64,000 nucleotides of DNA from Bryobacteraceae bacterium (GTDB lineage: Bacteria > Acidobacteriota > Terriglobia > Bryobacterales > Bryobacteraceae): assembly GCA_947458745.1 (NCBI GenBank), contig CANGYQ010000019.1:1-64000 (forward strand), in the 5' to 3' direction. The notes under the pieces are model-generated. The model was not told the DNA's origin and made no database searches. It saw nothing but the letters and a program-made list of their open reading frames with translations. A program made the translations under genes and the position numbers. Positions 62,977 through 64,000 of this stretch are shown piece by piece. Position 1 is the first letter of the stretch; the number at the start of each line of letters is the position of its first letter.

Positions 62977-63089
62977 ATCGGCCCATCTGGGCTGGCATCC
63001 AGCGGCATTCGCTTTGAAAAGCTTGGTTTTCCAGTGATTCTGCTTTGGCATTCGGAATGCATCGTAAAGGGATGTAAGGAGTTCCGAAA

Positions 63090-63380
63090 ATGACACTTCA
63101 AATTCTGGTGGGTTTCTGGATCATGCTGGCGGCGGCCGTAGCCGTGATCGCGATTTACCGTGGTCTCGTGGCACGCGACGATGATGAGTTTGTGCACCTG
63201 GGCCGCAATCAAGAGCAGTTGTTGAAGTCTCAGGCAGCCTTGGGCAGCAAGATCAATACGCTCGACAAATGGGGCAAGGCGCTGACGGCGGTGACGTTCG
63301 CGTATGGCGCGGTGCTGGCGGGTGTCTACCTTTATGGCGAGTTTATTGAGCAGTCCCGGCGGTCGGCGATGGGTAGCTAG
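63090..63380 (+). CDS. Small two-segment membrane protein
   Basis: 96 residues: a membrane segment (LVGFWIMLAAAVAVIAIY), a soluble stretch of about 40 residues, and a second segment (ALTAVTFAYGAVLAGVYLYG). AAGGAGTTCCGAAA precedes the ATG. No family recognised. Confidence 0.7.
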   Translation: MTLQILVGFWIMLAAAVAVIAIYRGLVARDDDEFVHLGRNQEQLLKSQAALGSKINTLDKWGKALTAVTFAYGAVLAGVYLYGEFIEQSRRSAMGS

Positions 63381-63452
63381 GTTCTGTTGACCCGGGGCCG
63401 CGGCTGAGCGGCGGCCCCATATGAGTCTGGCGGGCAAGAAGGTGGAAAAGAC

Positions 63453-63863
63453 ATGTTGACATTCAAACCGGCTGATCGCGGGTGGCACCCGGTCGCGATG
63501 GTCGTAGTAGCGATGTTGATCGGGGTGCAGCAGGCGCCGGCAATGGCGAGTGCGGAAGACGGCTCGCTAAAGGCGAAGGAGGTGAAGGAACTGGTGGCCC
63601 ATGCCAAGTCACCGGCCGATCACATGAAACTCGCCCATCATTACGCCGCGCAGGCGGCTAAGCATGAGGCCGAGGCCGCCGAACATCAAGCATTGGCCAC
63701 CGAGTATGCCAAGCATCCGCCGATCACCGCGGGCAAGCATCCTACGGGGCCGAACACCGCAGAGCACTGCCGGTCACTGGCAGAGCACTGCCAGAACGCG
63801 GCCAAGTCGATGCGCGCTTTGGCCGCCATGCATGAAGGTATGGCGAAGCAGGCCACCCACTAA
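63453..63863 (+). CDS. Secreted Ala/His-rich protein
   Basis: 136 residues. A basic then hydrophobic N-terminus (VAMVVVAMLIGVQQAPAMASA) acts as a signal peptide. The mature part is helical and rich in Ala, His and Glu (DHMKLAHHYAAQAAKHEAEA; HCRSLAEHCQNAAKSM), with repeated HC pairs that could bind metal. No function known. The last 137 bases of the window hold nothing recognisable. Confidence 0.65.
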   Translation: MLTFKPADRGWHPVAMVVVAMLIGVQQAPAMASAEDGSLKAKEVKELVAHAKSPADHMKLAHHYAAQAAKHEAEAAEHQALATEYAKHPPITAGKHPTGPNTAEHCRSLAEHCQNAAKSMRALAAMHEGMAKQATH

Positions 63864-64000
63864 CTAGGACCCTTGGCTATAGGTGGCAGTCACTGACGGC
63901 ACGGCTTTGCGGGCCGGTAGCGGGTTCCTCACCCAACTCCGGCCACTCCCCAGCTGAGCACTCCACGGGAGCGGCTGCCGGGCGAGACATTGGCCATCGA

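Overview
The window is GC-rich and looks like the chromosome of an acidobacterium of the Bryobacterales/Solibacter type. I infer this from gene families typical of that group: Oar-like TonB-dependent barrels, a VWFA-related (TIGR03436-like) protein, a DUF6807/PmoA protein, two DUF1549/DUF1553-DUF1501 pairs, Tat-exported Gfo/Idh/MocA oxidoreductases, and proteins rich in proline or lysine. No species can be named from the sequence alone.

Region 1-4.95 kb is a compact type II-C CRISPR-Cas locus. It has an array of seven intact 36-bp repeats running off the left edge, then cas2, cas1 and cas9 on the minus strand, and a tracrRNA gene on the plus strand just upstream of cas9. The tracrRNA has a clear promoter, an anti-repeat, two internal hairpins and an intrinsic terminator. 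The array is transcribed on the plus strand, towards the cas genes, and ends at a terminator. Every repeat ends in an extended -10 box, which suggests Neisseria-like transcription of each crRNA from its own repeat.

Region 5-10 kb holds a Gfo/Idh/MocA oxidoreductase, a MetE-like protein and groES-groEL. Region 10.1-12.8 kb is an accessory patch with vapBC followed by three damaged loci in a row: a frameshifted MNT-type antitoxin, a gene broken by one in-frame TAA, and an HTH gene whose ATG was displaced by a 10-bp duplication. Region 12.8-21.3 kb carries a BON-domain protein, an ECF sigma/membrane partner pair, an esterase, and a tightly coupled trio: a plugless barrel, a VWFA-related protein and a coiled-coil protein. 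Region 21.3-30.8 kb holds a Kef-type antiporter, glnD, a two-gene Rieske/cytochrome b-c module, a degraded toxin-antitoxin pair and a DUF885 protein.

Region 31-43.8 kb contains a large Oar-like receptor, mazEF with a palindromic operator, a CDF transporter, the stress pair hsp20-htpX, a DUF6807 protein, a DUF1549-DUF1501 pair, asparaginase and an orphan HigA. Region 43.8-50 kb has a TonB receptor divergent from an ECF sigma factor and an anti-sigma factor fused to a degenerate HNH-like domain, then a Fic protein with an AbiEi-like N-terminus. Region 50-64 kb has tRNA-Ser(CGA), a second DUF1549-DUF1501 pair, an SDR, a relB-yafQ pair with an operator, transaldolase/FAH/lipoprotein genes, hslVU, a frameshifted GYF-type gene, aroB-ubiE and two small envelope proteins.

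Two families of short palindromic repeats are scattered through intergenic DNA, and one of them supplies start or stop codons to neighbouring genes. Toxin-antitoxin loci, intact or decaying, are dense: seven in 64 kb.
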